A DNA stretch of 64,000 bases, taken from the NCBI RefSeq assembly GCF_047675955.1, contig NC_132911.1, forward strand, positions 72,759,133 to 72,823,132. Direction: 5' to 3'. Positions within the stretch are counted from its first letter, which is position 1. Each line of letters starts with the position of its first letter. Below the pieces are notes generated by a model that worked only from the letters and a program-made list of their open reading frames with translations, had not been told where the DNA came from and did not search any database. The position numbers and the translations under genes were made by a program. Below are positions 24,217 to 36,324 of this stretch, one piece after another. The stretch comes from Chlorocebus sabaeus. Its lineage: Eukaryota; Chordata; Mammalia; Primates; Cercopithecidae.

Positions 24217-24785
24217 GTTGCATTCATTATCTCTAGCTGTGTAACAAATGACCATATACTTAGCAGCTTAAAACAACACACATTTGTTATCCCACAGTGT
24301 CTGTGGGTCGGGACTCTAGGCACAGCTTAACTAGGTCTTCTACTTCAGGCCGTCTCATACGGTTGTGATCAAGTTGCCAGCCAGGGCTCATGGGATCTCT
24401 TTTGAAACTCAACTGGGGAAGGATCTGTCTCCAAGGTCGCACAGTTGTTGACAGAATTCAGTTCGTTAAGTGTTGTTGAATTGTGGGTGTTAGTTCCTAG
24501 CTGATCATTGGCCAGAGGCCACCTTCAGTTCTTTGTGGTGTTGCCTCCCCGGTATTGCAACCTGTTTCACGCAAGTGTGCAAGCCAAGAAAGCAATAGAG
24601 AAAGTGTACCAGCAAAAATGGAAGTCAGTCTCTTGTAACTGAATCACAGAAGTGAAGTCCAATCAACTTGACAGCATTCTTCAGTTAGAAGCAAGTCACT
24701 ACATCCAGATGACTTTCAATGAGGGAGGAAAGCGGGGATCATGGGACTATCTTAAAGTCATCCTCACACAAGTGTGTTTAGCATA
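24217..24785 (-). mobile_element. MLT1-like MaLR LTR, antisense
   Basis: Blocks such as AGCAGCTTAAAACAACACAC, TTATCCCACAGTGTCTGTGG and GCGGGGATCATGGGACTATC follow the order of an older MLT1 LTR in antisense. Divergence is high and the subfamily is not determined. Confidence 0.75.
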
Positions 24786-25444
24786 TTAATATCTACTAAC
24801 CTCTTCCTCTTGTTTTCTTTCTGACATATGATGCTCTTAAAGGAAACATAAAATAAAAGTTGTATGTGAGAAAAGGACCAGAACATGTGTGCTTTTTGTG
24901 TTGCTTACACAGCAGTGTGGTAGGTCGATGATATGGCTATGGGCTTGAGACTTTCATAATAGCAAAGGCATTGCAGTAAATGGGCACAGCAGACAATATT
25001 TCATAAGAAAGACAAATCTCAAGATAGCATCTTTGTTTTATTAATCATGGTATTTAGTGGCTGTGTAAACAGAGTGAGATCAATTGTAGTTCAAAAGGAT
25101 TGGAGATGAAACTAAAGTTAGGAAATTTGAGAGAATAAAAAAGTAAAAAAGATAAGATGCAAAATATGGAGTAGCCACAGGGAACAAAAATTGCTGAAAG
25201 AGCAAAGATGTTTAAAGATGATTTGGGGGAAGTTTTGCCATGCAAAGTTCAATTTAACTATCTCTTTCATAGTGTCATGAAATTTTCTATAAAATGTTCA
25301 CAGGTGTCATTTGTGATGGAGTATAGGATGAAATACTGAGATTGGTGTTATGGTAAAAGCAGAGCACCGCTTATGGAGCAAGTCTTTGTGTAAGGTACAG
25401 TGAATCAGCAATGTAATGTGAATAGGTTATTGTGTTATGGTCAG
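24786..25444. other. Unassigned sequence
   Basis: I see nothing to name. A 63-codon minus frame at 25054-25245 has no context. Confidence 0.4.
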
Positions 25445-25540
25445 AAGAACATTGCCTTAGTGTTCAAATCCAGACTGTACCACGTACTAGCTGTGTAACT
25501 TGATCAAACTAAATTCTATTAACCAAATGTCAGATTGCTT
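25445..25540 (+). mobile_element. MIR core fragment
   Basis: TTCAAATCCAGACTGTACCA and ACTAGCTGTGTAACTTGATC match the sense MIR core. Confidence 0.75.
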
Positions 25541-25703
25541 AGGCTGAACTTGGCCTACACTGTTGTTTGGCCCACACATTAAACTCTTTCAAGAGTTGCC
25601 CAGTCCTCAGTTTACAGTCTTTATTGTCTTATACCTACCCATTTTATTCATATATGGGACCTGCCTATAATGCAGTAAATAGGGCATTTGACAATCCTTA
25701 CAG

Positions 25704-25904
25704 CAGTGGTTCTCAACCTAGCACTGTTAACATTTTAGGCTGGATAATTCTTAGTTGTAGGGGGCTGGCCTCTGTCAACTAGATCACAGTAGCACTCCCC
25801 ACCCCATCTTCAGTTATGACAACAAAAAATGTCTTCAGACAATGTCCCAGTGTTGCCTTGTTTTAAGGGGAGGGAAAAAAATCACCCATGGTTGACAATC
25901 ACTG
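25704..25904 (-). mobile_element. MER20 (hAT-Charlie DNA transposon)
   Basis: It starts CAGTGGTTCTCAACC and ends with the inverted counterpart GGTTGACAATCACTG. The inside includes ACATTTTAGGCTGGATAATT, TATGACAACAAAAAATGTCT and CAGACAATGTCCCAGTG. The 8-bp flanks CCTTACAG and CCTTAGAT match at six of eight positions, as expected for an old hAT target-site duplication. It encodes no protein. Confidence 0.92.
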
Positions 25905-25953
25905 CCTTAGATGTTGTTTTATGGAAGAAAATAAGGTGTCACATTTGAAAGCA

Positions 25954-26313
25954 TTTAGTCCATTTGGCTGAACCAAGTACCATGGACCTGGTGGCTTATC
26001 AACAGGAGAAATTTATTTCTTACAGTTGTGAAGGCTGGAAGTCTGAGATCAGGGTGCCAGCATGGTTGGGGTCTGATGAAGGCCCTCTTCTGGGTTGTGG
26101 ACCCACGTCTTTTTTTTTAATCCTTGGGTGGCAGAAAGAAGGTGAGAGAACTCGCTGGGGTCCCTCCTATAAGGACACTAATCCTATTCATGAGTGCTCC
26201 ACTCTCTTGACCTAATTATTTCCAAAGACTCCACCTCCTAATACCTTCACATCAGGGGTTAGGATTTCAACCTCTGAATTTTGGTGGGGACAGAAATATT
26301 CAGTCCATTGCAG
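25954..26313 (-). mobile_element. MLT1-like MaLR LTR, antisense
   Basis: The blocks AGGCTGGAAGTCTGAGATCA, ATAAGGACACTAATCCTATT and ATTTCAACCTCTGAATTTTG are typical of the antisense LTR. The end is at CAGTCCATTGCA. Confidence 0.92.
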
Positions 26314-26395
26314 CACCTAAGAGAGTGATTGAAACACAGTAGACACTCAACAAATGATATTTTTTCCTCTAAAAATGTGAAATTGGGCTGGGCGC

Positions 26396-26686
26396 AGTGG
26401 CTCACGCCTGTAATCCCAGCACTATGGGTGGCCGAGGCAGGCAGATCACGAGGTCAGGAGTTCGAGACTAGCCTGGTCAACATGGTGAAACCCGATCTCT
26501 ACTAAAAATGCAAAAAATTAGCTGAGCATGGTGGTGCATGCCTGTAATTCCAGCTACTTGGGAGGCTGAGGCAGGAGAATCACTTGAATCCAGGAGGCGG
26601 AGGTTGCAGTGAGCAGAGATCGTGCCATTGCACTCCAGCCTGGGCGATAGAAGGAGACTCCGTCTCAAAAAAAAAAAAAAAAAAAA
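26396..26686 (+). mobile_element. AluS, full length
   Basis: It starts GGCTGGGCGCAGTGGCTCAC, has TCACGAGGTCAGGAGTTCGA, and ends in 20 A. The flanks TGTGAAATTG (26386-26395) and GTTGAAATTG (26687-26696) form the target-site duplication (8 of 10). Confidence 0.97.
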
Positions 26687-26904
26687 GTTGAAATTGAAAT
26701 TGGAGAGTAGTTTCTCACACACAGAGTTAACTAGATATAAGTCGATATAAATTGAAAGACAGAAGACAAATAATATTATGTTAACTAACATAAACACTAG
26801 TTTGAGAAATCATTTGTAGAAGGTGCATATATAACACTTCAGCTGTATGTACATAAAAGCTGACCGTCAGCTCTAAATTTAGACAAATCAAACTTCAATT
26901 CTTG

Positions 26905-27035
26905 TCTCTTCCAATTAATACTTGGGTGTCTTAGGCAAACCCTTTAAACTTCCTAAGGGATCTTATCTATAATATGTATTATCTATAAAATGGAGACAAT
27001 AATGACATGTATATCATGGTGTTGTGATCATTCAC
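26905..27035 (+). mobile_element. MIR fragment
   Basis: TTATCTATAAAATGGAGACA...ATAATGACATGTAT follows the sense MIR 3' core; the 5' part is poorly kept. Confidence 0.65.
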
Positions 27036-27690
27036 TCATTCATTCAATTTGTAACTAGTGTGTTTTGATGTTTCAGGGACAATTCTAGGAAATTGCGATA
27101 CAGCAGTGAATATGAGACAGTTCCTGCCCTTCTGGGAATTTATTTATTTATTTATTATTTTTTGAGACAGTGTTTCACTCTGTCACCCAGCCTGAGTGCA
27201 ATGGCACGATCACAGCTCACTGCAGCCTCAACCTCTGGGAATCAAATGGTCCTTCTGCCTCAGCCTCCCAAGTAGTGGGGACCACAGGCATGTGCCACCA
27301 TGCTCAGCTAATTTCTTTCTTTTCTTTCTTTCTTTTTTTTTTGTATAGATGGTATGTACTACATTGCCCAGGCTGCCTCCTGATAACTTATTAGTAAATA
27401 GATGACGAACAATATATTTATAATGTAATTTCAGGAGATAATAAATGCTATGGGGATAAAGAAGTGTATGGAATAAAGAATGATAGAGGATGCTCTCTTA
27501 CATAAAATAGTCAAGGAGATTTCTTAGAAGGTGAACTTTGAGCAGACATAAATGTAGGGAGAGAACACAGTATGGGTTAGCTAGGTGAAGGCTTCCCGGG
27601 TTGAGAAGGGAGCAAGTACAAGAGACCTGAGGACAGTAACATTCTTGGCCTGCTCCCAGTACAGAAAGAGGCTAGGGCTGCTGGATAAAA
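27036..27690 (+). repeat. Ancient interspersed repeat, second copy, split by an AluJ
   Basis: The blocks CACTCATTCATTCAATTTGT and CAGCAGTGAATATGAGACAG (left of the Alu) and AGAAGGTGAACTTTGAGCAG (right of it) are in the same order as in the repeat at 15170-17100. Confidence 0.6.
27139..27385 (-). mobile_element. AluJ, antisense, incomplete
   Basis: Antisense Alu beginning TTTATTTATTATTTTTTGAG. The A-rich middle is expanded as a (CTTT)n-like tract at about 27314-27342, and the left monomer stops after GCCCAGGCTGCCTCCTG. Confidence 0.92.
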
Positions 27691-30600
27691 GAAATATATT
27701 GTGTAGCTAATTGATACATTTTTATATTTTTAATTTTTAATTTTTCTCATCACCAAATACCCACTTTTAGGAAACTCGAAATATGTATCTAATGTAGGAA
27801 GTGAGATGAGGTTCTGAGGTGATAGAATGCTCCATAAGATGTTATTAAGGAAGAGCTCACAGAGGCAACTCTCCAAGAAAATGAAACAGAATTGAAAATG
27901 GTCTTGTAAAATTCCACTTGGGGTGATGTTTTGTGACTTGAAGTGTAAGGGATGAGAACAGCATGTGAATTCCAAGAAAGCAGCACAGAATGGAAAATGG
28001 ATTTACAATGTGTCAGACAGGGAGGCAACATCTTGCGGTGTGTGGCTTGCATCTCAGCGATGGGAAAGGTATGTCATGTGCCTGCTCCTCCCTGTGGCAC
28101 ACCACAAGGGAGGGTGAGTTGGCAACCACGGCCAACATACATCAACAGGAATTTTAGTATATGACCAGCAAGGGTCTTCTTTTGAATTTGTCTCCAAATT
28201 TGATTCTTTTTTTATTTCTTCCAAAGGGCTGGGCATGAGACAGAAATAAAGGAAGTTTGGAGGGGAGATGACGAGGATAGCTATGAAACTTAATGTCATT
28301 TCAGATTAACCATATTGGTTTTAGAACTTTGACAAATGTGACTGGTGTAATGATATATTTTTTACTTTACGAGCATTAGTTGGTTAAAATTTGCTTCATT
28401 AAGAATGTTGCATGATGCACTGAAAATCTCTATTAATAACACAAAGTTCAGCTATATCTTTTATAAATATTAGTTTGATTTTTTCACAAGAGGGCAACAT
28501 TTAAAATCCACGTGGAGATGACAGAGAGGAAGGGAAGTCAAATAGAAAGGACATCAAATGGAGGAAAATTGAAGCAAAAGAGGTCTGCAAAATTAAGGGT
28601 TCGTGAAGGAAGAGTAGTGTCAGAGCTCAGGACTTAAGCAAATACAAAGACAGAATACAAGGAAAGAAAGGAATGTGAGACTGGAAGATGTACACTATCC
28701 AAATCTTTTTCCATTTGAAATCTAAGAAAAAATAAACCAAAAATAAATCCTGGACTGAAATCCACTAATATGTCAATTTAATTTTGTGCATTTGTGTTGT
28801 ATGTAAAGTAAACTGACTTCAGACAGAGTCAACTTTACTAATGACAAATTTAGAGTATGGATGCAGAAAAGTTAACTGCTAAAATAGGGACTATAGCAAT
28901 TAGTACATAATACATTTATCTCTCCAAATGGCTTTTTTGAGTTAGCATATGATATAACACAATGCAGAAGAACTTATCAAAATGAGCTCAATTAATATTT
29001 GTGGTTTGGATCAAGAATCAAAATATCACCTACTATGATACAAGGTTCGGTTATTAGGTTTATGGCCAAAACTCATGAGCAGCCAACACATTCATGAAGG
29101 ACACGTAGGAAGTTCTCAACATAGGATCTTATTTATTAACACAGGGGCTGTAAGAGTATAAACATTCTATTAAATAGGGTCAGCAACTAGTTTAGAAACG
29201 AAAAAGAATAAATATGTTTGATGTATCATTTATAGTGACTGAAATAATGCTTTCTGTAATATAATGGTACCTAACAGGGCTAGCAAAAATTCCATAAATA
29301 AAATGCTGGGATGAGAAAAGCTTTTCAAAAAGACTGACTGACTCTCAAGGAATATTCAATATATAAGGTTTTTTATCCAGAGAAGTGGCCTGGGAGAATT
29401 CGAATTGAATAAATATACTTTAAAATGGTAATTAAAATGGTGAGCTTTTGCGAGATTTTGCAGTGTTTTTTATATTTGAAAAAAATTACACATTTTTACC
29501 CATCATCTTACAATAATCAATAATTTACATAATCCTAGTCTTTTAGGTTAACCAGTCTCTCCTCATGACTACCTAGGTCCCATCCTTGCCTTCTCCAGGT
29601 TGACACTCTGAACGTTCTGCCTGCCTTTCCTCACTCTGATTTCCAGTTGTATTCCTGAACCCTTCTACCCTCTGTGCTGGTCTCCTTTCCATGGCCTTCT
29701 CCTAGTACCCCTCCAATCTGGTCCCTGAGACAACAACTCCTCCTCTGACAGTATCTCTAGATTTTTGTGTTGCTTACAATGTGTTGCTCTTCAATTAAAG
29801 CTATTACTGGGCTTTCAGTTACACCAGGCCAGGCATAACCCTCCCCTGACATGAGTTCACATGCCAGGAATTTCTGTGATGTTTATGAAAGAGAATTGTT
29901 CACAGTCTATAACCTCTGTCTGTCAAACCTTCACAGGGTGACAAAAGTTACAGGAAACAAACTGTATACAATATAATCTTTTGTATTTGTGGTGTGTGAA
30001 AACTAAGAATAATAAAGATGCACTCTGATGCAGAAACCCAGTTTTGGGGAGTGTTTGGATTTGAATTTGCTAGAACTGGTATTTTCTTCCACATTGGAAG
30101 AAGAAAACCACTCCCAGATGTCTTTATTTTTCTGACTAATGGAAGAGCCTTCACAATTTAAATAATGAGGGGTTCAATTAGCAGAAGTCTTGTGATTCAT
30201 TTGCAATCTAAGCAAACAAATTCTAGTCTACAAATTTTTACAAAAGTTTGTGGTCATCCTATGTTTGTCTATTGAGTTTGGCTATTGTTGGTTACATTCA
30301 AATAAATTAAAAAGGAACTGGTAAGTAACAAAGAAAATCTCGGAAAGTTTTTTACACTTTTCAGTTAACAAGAGAAGACATGGAATAGATGTAAATTTAA
30401 ATTTATATAAACATGTTCCCTAATTTAATTGGTCTAATCACTTTCTTTATTGATCTCATGTGGTCAAGAAGAGTAAATATTCTATTCACTCTTACATTAT
30501 TAAAATGGAAAATTTCAACGCAGTACTTAAATTCCACCAGACTGTCTTTTTCCAAATGCGATTCTAACTTAAATTGTTTTTAAACTAAGGTTAACCTAAA

Positions 30601-32034
30601 AAGTTAAAACCTATAATTTCTGACATGTATTTTGTTCTTATTACTTATAAACTTGATTATTTATGAACTTGAAGTTGTACTATTCTGAGGTACTAAAGAA
30701 GAATGCTAAATTCATATTTAAGGTATGATGGTAAAAATAGAGAACCAACAGAAACATGGCCTAGACATCTTTCCTTCATCTTTCAACCAGAATATGTCTC
30801 AACAAAGTGAATTATGTTTCGTTCTCCTTTTTTTCCTTTTCCCCTTTTTAGGAACTATAGCTGTCTCACATAACAAAAATGTTTTCATACACGTTTTATT
30901 TAAACTTGTCTAAGTCCTGATCTGTTTTCTTAACATTTGCTTTATTTTTAATGATTCGCTCAGAATATATAACATCTGCTTAAAACCTTTGACCAAACCA
31001 GCTTTATCGATATAAATCAACAAACCAATTGCAGTGTAGGGAAAAACTGCCATAAAATACTTGTGTAACCCATCACTGAATCACTGTGAAGGGACTAATG
31101 TTTGGAAAGCTTTTAATTTTAGTTATAAAGTTTCTTGAAACAGATGTGAAAATTCACTCATCTCCCACATTGTCTAGTTCAAGCAGCTGCAAATTATTTC
31201 GTGGATTACATTTGAAAGAACGTCCTGGGATTATTTCATCTAGGCAGCTGTTATTTCCTTAAATTAAATCAAAACAACGTTTTTTGTTTGATTAATTCTT
31301 GGTTATTTGCTATTGTGTAAAGATGAAAACTCATGTCTTTGGTCATAAATTAGTTTATTTTCCTCAGTAGTGTTCCAGTAACTCAGAAGATACAACACAC
31401 TTTTAAAGGGTACCTTTAAAAACAAATTACTGCTTTGATCTTCCTAGTACGAAAAGAAAAAAAAAAATGTAGTACTCTCTTCTTTGTAAGTTCTTAAATA
31501 TAACATTCATATAATGCACACATTTTACTTGTAAAAATAGTTAGAGGCAAGAAGTGTCACTGCTCAGCTTTAACTACTGGGATGATAATTGTTCCAGGTT
31601 TTCTCAGTCAGATGGTCTATAGTTCCATTCCAGACTCCTTCACTAGATCCAGACTTGTCCCTCTGAGTGTCTACCAGATGTCCGTACGTATATCTTGAAG
31701 ATAGCTCTATCTCAGCATGCGTGAAACCAAAAGCACTATCTCTTCCTGTATTCCCTAAAAGTGGTAAGATAAAGAAACCTGTTCAGATGGCACATTCAGT
31801 TGTTCACTGCATCCTACTGAATCTTCCTCTGAAATTACGTTTCAATACATTTCTTTCTCTTCTTACTCCTAGTTCCTGCTTCCCGCCACATCTCCCTTTT
31901 ACAGTTTTTAAAATTTTTCCAGTGGCTGTTAAGTGCAACAAATATATTCCTTCAAAAACTGATATTCCAAAAGTCAATCCTATGTAAAGATCAGTTTATC
32001 AGGTGATCAATTAATTAATTACCAAATTATACAA
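27691..32034. other. 4.3 kb with no recognised gene or repeat
   Basis: The longest stretch in which I can name nothing. Small frames at 27952-28164 (+), 28054-28299 (-), 29948-30154 (-) and 31667-31987 (+, 106 codons) lack convincing splice signals. A strong acceptor-like site at about 30851 (CTTTTCCCCTTTTTAG) has no exon after it. 29560-29830 is pyrimidine-rich. The lack of young repeats makes this the best place in the window to look for conserved noncoding sequence. Confidence 0.45.
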
Positions 32035-32177
32035 AATGTTACGGTCAACAAATATCAATGAATGCCTAGTCTGTGCTAGACATACTTCTAAGAAACTGAG
32101 ATTATAATAATAAATGAGAAAGATCAAATTTCTATTCTAAGGTGTCAGAAAAGAAAAATATTTTAAAATAAATGTAA

Positions 32178-32262
32178 TAGGTGTGTGTGTATATATGTGT
32201 CTGTATGTAAATGTGTGTTTATGTTTAAGTGCGTGTATATTTGTGTAAGTGTGTATGTGTGT
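32178..32262 (+). repeat. Degenerate TG-rich microsatellite
   Basis: An interrupted GTGTGT/TATGTG tract, non-pure along its whole length. Confidence 0.9.
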
Positions 32263-32526
32263 ACAAAGTGAAGTAATGATAAGGGCTTTATGAAGAAAAT
32301 AGAGCCAGATAAGAGTATAGCAAATAATTTTAAAATATTCTTTTGAATAGAATCAATGAATATGATTGCATTTACCTCATAAATATTATTCTTAAATATA
32401 GTCAATGAACATATTCTTCTTTATATCAATTTAAGGAATATTTATTTAGTATAAAGCAATAGAACATAGGAGAGTTTATTTTAAAATATAATTTTTATTA
32501 ATATGTTCATGACATATATTCTAAAA

Positions 32527-32865
32527 TAGCACTGTCCAATAGAAAAATAATGAGTTACAAATTGAAATATAATTGAAACAATGTAGTAATTTTAAATTTT
32601 CTAGTACTCACATTAAAAAAGGAAAAATAAACAGGTAAAATTAATTTTAATAGCACATTTAAACTGATATATCCATAATATTATCATTTCAACATGTAGT
32701 CAATAGAAAACTTATAAATTAGATATTTGCATTATTTTCTTTGTACTATTTCTTTGAAATTCTGTGTATATTTAACTCTTCCAGCATAACTCAATTCAGA
32801 CTAGCTGCATTTCGAGCACTCAATAATAACATGTAGCTAGTGACTCATGAATTCAGCAGTATAGT
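32527..32865 (+). mobile_element. hAT-Charlie non-autonomous element (MER3/MER33/MER58 type)
   Basis: It starts near CACTGTCCAATAGAAAAATA and has ATTATCATTTCAACATGTAG and CTCAATTCAGACTAGCTGCA in the expected order, ending near GTAGCTAGTGACTCATGAAT. The terminal repeats are eroded. The exact family name is uncertain. Confidence 0.8.
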
Positions 32866-33179
32866 TCTACAGTATATTGAATATATTCACTATATAAACT
32901 ATATCCATGATATTTAGTTGAATATATAATTGTATAGTCTTACGTATGAATATCTTAATAAGAAATGCACTTATAGTTGTGAGTAATATATTTATTAATT
33001 CATTCACTGGATATTTTAGTTGAATATATTCATGTCATTGAGGAATATTTTATAGTGGTTATATTATTCATAATATTGACTATATTCCAAAAAAGTCCTA
33101 CAATTAATTTTTTATTAATTTAGCAAATTATTTATTTATTTAATTGGTTTTTAATAAATATACCTACAATTATCTTTGG

Positions 33180-33814
33180 TTTTTTTTTTTTTTTTTTTTT
33201 TTTGCAGACAGAGTCTCACTCTGTCTCCCAGGCTGGAGTGCAGTGGCACAATCAGAGCCCACTGCAGACTCAGCCTCCTGTTGGGCTCAAGAGATCCTCC
33301 CACCTCAGCCTCCTGAGTAGTTGGGACCACAGGCATGCCCCAACATGCCCAGCTATTTTTTTTTTTTTTTTAAAAAGACAGGGCCCCAGCCAGGGTTCGT
33401 GGCTCATGCCTGTAATCCCAGCACTTTGAGAGGCTGAAGCGGGCAGATTACTTGACGTCTGGAGTTGGAGACCAGGCAGGCCAACATAGTGAAACCCCAT
33501 CTCTAGCAAAAATACAAAAATTAGCCAGGCATGGTGGTGGTATGCACCTGTAGTCCCAGCTAATTAGGAGGCTGATGCAGGAGAATCACTTGAACCTGGG
33601 AGGTGGAGGTTGCAGTGAGCCAAGATTGTGCCACTGCACTCCAGCCTGGGCAACAGAGCAGGACTCTGTCTCAAAAATAAAATAAATAAGTAAATAAAGA
33701 CAACGCTCCACTATGTTGCCAGGCTTGTCTCAAACTTCTAGGCTCAAGTGATCCTCCTACCTTGACCTCCAGCCAAAAGTGTTGGGATTAAGGCACAAGC
33801 CGCTGTGCCTAGCC
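33180..33814 (-). mobile_element. AluJ, antisense, split by a younger Alu
   Basis: A T run and the right monomer lie at 33180-33385, and the left monomer at 33700-33814 (from CACTATGTTGCCAGGCTTG to GCTGTGCCTAGCC). The two halves are consecutive in the Alu consensus, so this is one element. Confidence 0.95.
33386..33699 (+). mobile_element. AluS-like, inserted into the AluJ
   Basis: Full sense Alu starting CAGCCAGGGTTCGTGGCTCA with a decayed A-rich tail. The flanks AAAGACAGGGC (left) and AAAGACAACGC (right) are the target-site duplication, 9 of 11 matching. Confidence 0.95.
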
Positions 33815-34014
33815 AGTTATCTTTCTGAAACACAGAATTGATATCTTCCTACATGATTATTATAATAATGTCATAATTATTATAATTATTGATTATCTCC
33901 CTTTATCATCTGAGACTAAACTCTGTTTTAATATTCCATTCCACTATCCCTATACATCTCAGGCTACAGTCATATTAGCTGCATAACATTTCAGAAAGTA
34001 CTATTGATATGGTT

Positions 34015-34367
34015 TGGCTCTGTGTCCCCACCCATATCTCATCTTGAATTGTAATCCCCATGTGTCGAGGGAAGGACCTGGTGGGAGGTGATTAAATCAT
34101 GGGGGTGGTTTACCCCATGCTTTTCTGAGAGTGAGGGAGTTCTCTTGAGATCTGATGGTTTAAAGGTGTTTGGAAGTTCCCTCCTTGCTTTCTCTCTCTC
34201 CTGCCACTATGTAAGATGTGTTTTGCTTCCCCTTCACCTTCTGCCATGATTGTAAGTTTCTTGAGACCTTCTCAGCTATGCGGAGCTGTGAGTCAATTAG
34301 ACCTCTTTCCTTTGTAAATTGCCTAGTCTCGGGAAGTTTTTTATACAGTGTGAAAAAGGGCCAATAT
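34015..34367 (+). mobile_element. MaLR LTR (MST/THE1 type), sense
   Basis: It starts TGATATGGTTTGGCTCTGTG, contains GATTAAATCATGGGGGTGG and CTGCCACTATGTAAGATG, and ends at about CCAATATA. It is the 5' LTR of the element whose internal region follows. Confidence 0.95.
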
Positions 34368-35385
34368 ATAAAATTGGTACCAGGAGTGAGTTACTGCCTA
34401 AAGATACCTAAAAATGTGGAAGCAAATTTGGAACTGGATAATGGGCAGAGGTTGGAACAGTTTGGAGGGCTCAGAAGACAGGAAGATGTGGGAAAGTTTG
34501 GAACTTCCTAGAGACTTGTTGAATAGTTTTGACCAAAATTATGATGGTCATATGGACAACGAAGTCCAGGCTGAGGTGGTGTCAGATTGAGATGAGGAGC
34601 TTTTTGGGAAATGGAGCAGAGGTCACTCTTGTTATGTCTTAGCGAAGAGACTGGTGGCATTTTGTCCTGCCCTAGAGATTTGTGGAACTTTGGAGTTGAG
34701 AAAGATGATTTAGGGTATCTGGCAGAAGAAATTTATAGGCAGCAAAGCATTCAAGAGGTGACCTGGCTTTTGGTAAAAGTTTACACCCATATTCATTCAC
34801 AAAGAAAAGATCGGAAATTGGAACTTACATTTAAAAGGGAAGCAGAGAGTAAAAGTTTGAAAAATTTGCAGCCTGACCATGCAGTAAAAAATAAAAACCC
34901 ATTTTCTGGCAATAAATTCAAACTGGTTGCAGATATTTGCATAAGTAATGAGGAGCCCAATGTTAATGGCAAAGACAATAAGGAAAGTATCTCCAGGGCA
35001 TGTCAGAGATCTTCACAGCAGCCCCTCCCATCACAGGTCTGGCAGCCTAGTAGGGAAAAATGGTTTTGTGGGTCAGGCCAGGGCCCTGCACCTCTGTTCA
35101 GCCTTGGGACATTGCGCCCTGCGTCCCAGCCACTCTAGTTCCAGCCATGGCTAAAAGGGGCCAAGGTACAGTTCAGACCATGGCTTAAGAGGATGCAATC
35201 CCCAAGTCTTGCAGCTTCCACGTGATGTTGAGCCTGCTGCTGTGCAAAAGACAAGAGTTCAGCTTTGGGAGCCTCCACTTAGATTGCAGAGAAAGTATGG
35301 AGGTGCCTGAATGTCCAGGCAGAAGTCTGCTGCAGGGCAGAGCCCTCTCAAGGAGAACCTCTGTTACAGCAGTGCAGGTGTTGGC
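34368..35385 (+). mobile_element. MaLR internal region (MST/THE1-int), truncated
   Basis: It starts with the characteristic ATTGGTACCAGGAGTGAG, and continues through GGTTGGAACAGTTTGGAGGG and AGAACCTCTGTTACAGCAGT-type blocks in the right order. A 175-codon open stretch at 34611-35138 is a remnant of the degenerate gag-like part; it has no conserved viral motif and is not a functional gene. No 3' LTR is seen, so the element is cut short. Confidence 0.9.
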
Positions 35386-36160
35386 TGTTGCTACCCAGAA
35401 GTTAGAAAACTGCAGGAAATTGTTTCAGAGTTCATAAATCTTTTGTAATGTTAATAGAAGTATAGAGATTAAAAAAATAATCAACCAACAGCCCTTGTAC
35501 CTACAAAGTCCACCCAACTGGAGCTGCTGCTAGAGGAAAATGAGTGGTTCTACCTCTCTTCTACCTGTTAAATCTAGTTACTGCAGCTGCTTGACAAATC
35601 CTAAACTTTATGTGGCAAACTAGGTAGTAAAAGAGTATAAGCAATGCAATTCTTAGTTTTCTAGTCTTCCAATACAGGGGGGCATGGAAGCTAGTAAGCA
35701 TAGGGGCAAGTGCCAAAAGACAATAGCTGGCATTTTACCCCCAACCTCAGTTGCTTTCTTATATATTTCATATAACAGTTAAAACATTTATTTTTCTTCT
35801 GGGATGGGGTTGATCACATAATATTATAGTTCTCTATCTTCTTAACATTCTTCTCCCACTTACTAGACAGTTCAATTTCAAAGCATCTAAACAGGGCAAG
35901 TATATTTTTTAAAATTTCCGTCAGTTGATTTGTATATTATCCTTCTTTACTACTGTTATCTTAATAATCACAGACTTCTTTGTTGTGGAAACTATTCCTA
36001 ATTGCTTCTAAGAAACTTCTAGTTTACCAAATTTCTTTTTAACAGACTAAATTTTTATCTACTTGCAATCAAAGATGGTATATCTCCCATATCTATGGCA
36101 CTGGGCTGGATATTGTAGAGAATATTTTGGAGAATATCTTAGGAAAGAAGCCCCCAAATA
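35386..36160. other. Unassigned sequence
   Basis: AT-rich, with nothing recognised. Confidence 0.4.
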
Positions 36161-36291
36161 GGAAGGAAGAAAGATAGAGTAGAAGAAAGAGAGGAAGAAA
36201 GAAAAAAGAAGGAAGAAAAGGCAGAAAGGTTCTGATACTTTAGGAGAGGCAGTACTTTACTACTTCTCTTCTAGGTGGTTTTTTTTGTTTG

Positions 36292-36322
<31 letters not shown>
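36161..36322 (+). repeat. Polypurine tract followed by a T/G-rich tract
   Basis: 36161-36228 is almost entirely purine on the + strand (GGAAGGAAGAAAGA-like). 36277-36322 is T and G only, of the type TTTGTTTTG. About 50 bases of ordinary sequence separate them. Confidence 0.95.
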
Positions 36323-36324
36323 GG

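Noticed and set aside
26477..26797. 106-codon minus-strand open frame
   Set aside because: Antisense AluS with its poly(T), not a gene.
27952..28068. Open frame ending at an AAAG/GTATGT donor
   Set aside because: No pyrimidine tract or clear acceptor upstream; the frame runs through the donor.
34611..35138. 175-codon + open frame, the longest in the window
   Set aside because: It is MST/THE1 internal sequence, in the expected order after its LTR; MaLR internal regions code for no working protein.
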